Positions 60,741 to 64,000 of a stretch of 64,000 nucleotides of DNA are shown piece after piece; position 1 is the stretch's first letter; every line of letters starts with the position of its first letter. Below the pieces are notes generated by a model. The model made no database searches. It was not told where the DNA came from and saw only the letters and a list, made by a program, of their open reading frames with translations. A program made the position numbers and the translations under genes. Source of the stretch: Acanthochlamys bracteata (Eukaryota; Streptophyta; Magnoliopsida; Pandanales; Velloziaceae); assembly GCA_019914995.1 (NCBI GenBank), contig CM034145.1:4037262-4101261 (forward strand). The letters run 5' to 3'.

Positions 60741-61591
60741 TAAGGGTGGCAATTTTAGTTTGTGAGTCAATTTCGGATCGATTTATTTAATAATCGGATC
60801 AAATTTGTTCAACTCTAATCCAACCCATGAATTTATAAGGGTAAAATTGTCAATTATAATCCTATTAATAACGGAGTTAAATTCGGATCAACCTATTTAA
60901 TAATTAAAATTATTAATTTTTAATTCTATATTTTTAAGCTTCATTGTATTTATAATATCAGTTGTAATAAAAGTGTACAATATTTTTAGTGACGAAATAT
61001 AGTGAATATCCGTCAAATTTTGCATTATTTAGTATCTCCATCGGTCTTTAAAATATCCAAACAAAGTTTATTTTTATTTTTATTTTTGAAAAATATGTGG
61101 TGACAACTGAGGTTTATGATTATAAATATATACTAATAATCTCGATAAAAATTTTGTAAACATAACTATCTAACAAAATTTTGATAAAAATTTTTATACG
61201 ATCCAAATTTGTCATTATATAAATACCTACATAGTAATACTTTCGATAATATTCTAATTCTCATCTTACACTATTTTACTAAGATATAAAAATAATGATT
61301 AATTATACATATTATATAATTTATAAATTACTTTTATCGATTATTTTTATTGCTATTATTTTAATATACGAAAAGAAAAATTAAATATTATTTCTTCAAG
61401 AGATGTCAATTTGAGTTAGTTGGTCAAATTTTGGATAAATTCGGGTCAATCTATTTAATAATTAGATCAAATTTGCTCAACCATAATTCAATATATATAT
61501 TTATACGGATCCGATTTTCTAACATTAATTCTAATTAAATATGTCAGTTTCAGATTGAATTTTCGGATCAAATCATATATTATCACCCCTA
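60741..61591. mobile_element. hAT-like element, TAGGGGTGGCAA type, older copy
   Basis: Starts TAAGGGTGGCAATTTTAG and ends TATCACCCCTA, like the element at 50925-51468. It shares internal phrases (GGATCGATTTATTTAATAAT, CAACTCTAATCCAACCC). Flanking 8-mers CAAGAAAT (60733-60740) and TACGAAAT (61592-61599) agree at 6 of 8 positions. It is 851 bp, and phrases from the left part recur at 61400-61580, so it may hold a second partial copy. Confidence 0.6.
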
Positions 61592-62525
61592 TACGAAATT
61601 ACAGACACGCTACTTTTGCTTGAAAATAAATAGTATTTTTATTCGTGCAAATATAATAATAGGGAGGGGTTTTATTGCATGGAGCAATGGCATGCTACTT
61701 TTGCTTGAAAATAACATTCCAAAAAATAAAATTAAAAAATAAATAGTAAAAATAATTTATTTTCTATTAGAAAGAATTTTATTGAATAATGAGTTTAGAA
61801 GTAATTACTTTTGAGATGAAACTTTTGTAAATGAAAATTATTTTTATTTTTCTAAGAAACAAACTTAACTTTTTTATTAAAAAAATAATAAACATAAGCA
61901 ATAAAAAATATTATTATGTAGAATTTTTTATATTTTAAAAATTTTTTAAATAGTTATAAAAAATGTATTGAAAACTATAAAAAAAAAATTAAAATATTCT
62001 TTTTGTTTTAAAAACAATGCTAAACGGACACTAAATTTTGAGTTGAAACTATAGATATATACGTCCAAAATGTAAGTATATAGGCGAAGGGCAATTAATT
62101 CTACTGTGCGACCAAAGACTTTGGTCTAACAGCATATCGCAACTCATTCAACATTTCGTCACTATTCTTGCTCTCTCGCTTATATAAATATTTTTACATA
62201 AAATAATAAAAAATTAGAACGTATTTATTTTGAATTAACTTATTTTTTTAAAATAAGCTTAAACATAAAATTATATTAAAATATTTTATAAAAATTAAAT
62301 TGTTAAATTTTTTATATTAAAAGAAATTTTAAATTAAATTTTTAAATAAATATTTATTTTAAAATTATACTTTATTTAAAAATGAATTTAACAATAAGTG
62401 ATTTGATATGATGATAAATAAGGAATTGGTAAAAGTAAAACAGGTGAAACGTTTTTATATTTTACCGAAACTCAATTGCAGCATTCCTAACGAAATTTTC
62501 AGATAGTACAGACAAGAGACGAGTG
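61592..62525 (+). promoter_or_regulatory. Upstream region and 5' UTR of SPC25
   Basis: No coding sequence is visible between the hAT-like element and the ATG at 62526. It is mostly A/T homopolymer DNA to about 62440, including a possible MITE at 61680-62035. The last 80 bases (62445-62525) are less AT-rich and probably contain the 5' UTR; TTTTTATATTTTA at 62453-62465 is a possible TATA-like element. The start site is inferred only. Confidence 0.35.
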
Positions 62526-63058
62526 ATGGCGAGCAGCAGCAGCAACGACGCAGCAGCAGCACCCAAGCCGAAGCGGAAGAAGGCCAACCTTCTAGATCAG
62601 CATTCCATCAAACACCTTCTCGACGAAACTGTCACAGAGGTTAATCAAAAGCCTCTTCTTTGGTCTTTGTTTCGATTCAATTGATTGTTATATTTTTTTT
62701 TAATTTGGGGGGGATTAGATTGTAACGGGCAAAGGATATATTGAAGATGTGCGGCTGAGTAATCTGAGACTTCTGATGGGGGCGGTCATCATCGGGATCG
62801 CGGTCTTGGCGCAGTTTTACCCAAGAAAGTTTCCGGAGAACCGGGATTTCTTGATTATCTGCATCGCGTTATATCCTTTTGACTTGATTTATCTTTGTTT
62901 TTTGTTCACTCGGTCTTTTCAATTTCTGTTAATTTTTGGGAATTTTTTTGATTCTGGAACCTTGACTGTTGGTTAAGTATGTTGTGTTGAATGCGGTTCT
63001 GCAGTTCATCATCTACACCAAGGAGAAGAATGCCATTCTGTTTACGTACCCACCCCAG
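62526..63058 (+). CDS. SPC25: Signal peptidase complex subunit 2 (25 kDa), 5' part
   Basis: Exons: 62526-62639 (MASSSSNDAAAAPKPKRKKA, then NLLDQHSIKHLLDETVTE, donor GAG|GTTAAT), 62719-62870 (IVTGKGYIEDVRLSN, first membrane segment MGAVIIGIAVLAQFY, PRKFPENRDF) and 62977-63058 (YVVLNAVLQFIIYTKEKNAI, then LFTYPPQ, donor CAG|GTAAGC). Phases agree and the 116 codons match the N-terminal half of plant SPC25, an ER membrane subunit of the signal peptidase complex that helps present secretory precursors to the protease; the protein is usually near 190 aa. The next exon (family motif beginning GSFTST) was not found before 64000, so 63059-64000 is read as intron and the gene is cut by the window edge. 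The second intron (62871-62976) looks U12-type; see findings. The ORFs at 63326-63774 lie in the intron and are not called. Confidence 0.9.
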
Positions 63059-64000
63059 GTAAGCTTTATTTGCCATCCTGTATTGTTAATTTGAGGTTTC
63101 AATGCGAGTTTAATTGAAAGCTCCTCACTGTGGTTCCAGTATAATGTAAATTAAGAATTGTACGATTTTAAAACTAGAAAGGATGTAGGAACTTAAAATC
63201 CATTATTATTATTATTGAATTTTAAGAACAGGTTAGTGGTCTTGATGACATTTAGGTGCGTTTTGTAAGAGGATAATAATTGGGGCAAGGGGAAACTGGA
63301 AATTTCAACTTCTTTACTTGTCTGTATGATAGTTTATCTGTTGTATGAAAATTCCTTAGGAAAAAAGTTTCAACTTTACATTTTCTTTACATATCTTGCA
63401 CCAATGGAATGCTCATTTTACCGTATTAGAGTTGTGGGCATTGAAGATTGGACTCACTGCCTGAGTAACTCTCTCTTGATAAGTTTTAGATTTTTCTCCC
63501 AACTTTTGGGTGGATTCTCTGCAACTATGCTTTCCTGTTTCTTCGTGTTTGGAGTATGTGGTCAGGTCTTCTGTTAATTGCCTTATGTAGATACATTTTG
63601 AGCCAAAATGCATTGTTTCATGTATATTGCTCAAAGGGAAAGCTCTTATCTCTTTTGTTCAAAGAGGAGACTTGCCATTTATGTGTAGTGACGACAGTTG
63701 GATTATATATATGCTTTACAGCACTTGTCATCATTCTATGTAAAATTGCATCTGATTGCTTGTCATATATGTAATTTTTATGTTTTCGAGGTTCAGACAA
63801 GTTACTATTATTTAATCATCCATCTGAGTTGCAAATAATGAAATTCTCTTAAATTTAATCCTTTTTGGTGGAATTCCAAGGTTCTTCTTTATGATAACAA
63901 TAATTAAGAATTATTGGATTATGCATTCTAAGTAATCTCAAATAAAATGCTTTACATAATGTAATAGTCATATTAAGTTAGTGAGAGAAGAAGCTTGTTA

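Noticed and set aside
63326-63774. Plus-strand ORFs after SPC25 exon 3
   Set aside because: They lie in what must be intron; neither frame continues the SPC25 protein.

Overview
The window is plant nuclear DNA, probably from a flowering plant. The genes are intron-rich, their proteins match plant families, introns and intergenic DNA are AT-rich, and the classes of transposable element are typical of plants. I could not fix the species. Two real host genes are visible: a complete DENN-domain gene on the minus strand (coding exons 22736-42114, 18 exons, 792 codons that splice without a frame break, plus a 5' UTR exon near 47.07-47.22 kb) and the 5' part of a signal peptidase complex subunit gene (SPC25/SPCS2 type) entering at 62526 on the plus strand and running off the right edge.

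Layout. 1-1940: 3' end of a CACTA element. 1950-4245: decayed Ty1/copia pol. 4.25-8.2 kb: mostly AT-rich DNA with one subterminal-type repeat array. 8.2-19.93 kb: a nest of elements lodged in (TA)n tracts: two foldback MITEs, a Pack-MULE-like element carrying a multi-exon gene fragment (10351-14293), and an apparently complete Mutator-like element (14320-19934) whose FAR1-type transposase (779 aa after splicing) has no visible lesion. 20.5-22.5 kb: CACTA transposase fossil and a seven-unit tandem array with a period of about 175 bp. 22.7-47.2 kb: the DENN gene, its introns loaded with hAT and Tourist MITEs, a probable plastid tRNA fragment, and an RTE-type LINE with a perfect 12-bp target duplication in the 5' UTR intron. 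47.2-53.6 kb: MITEs, a GC-rich element terminus, a FAR1-domain fossil and a hAT element. 53606-59776: a second FAR1-type MULE with long inverted arms full of AGTGAGCT motifs and a dead transposase. 59.8-62.5 kb: AT-rich DNA and a hAT-like element; then SPC25.

The strongest candidate for something new is a clan of elements that end in a related motif (roughly GG..GGGATATAGGCAC), lie in or against (TA)n microsatellites, and sit beside an intact FAR1-type MULE that could mobilise them. The element termini carry near-perfect subterminal hairpins, and the arms hold large one-sided GC-rich insertions. Nothing could be searched against databases; calls rest on reading the sequence, splice-phase checks and knowledge of the families.
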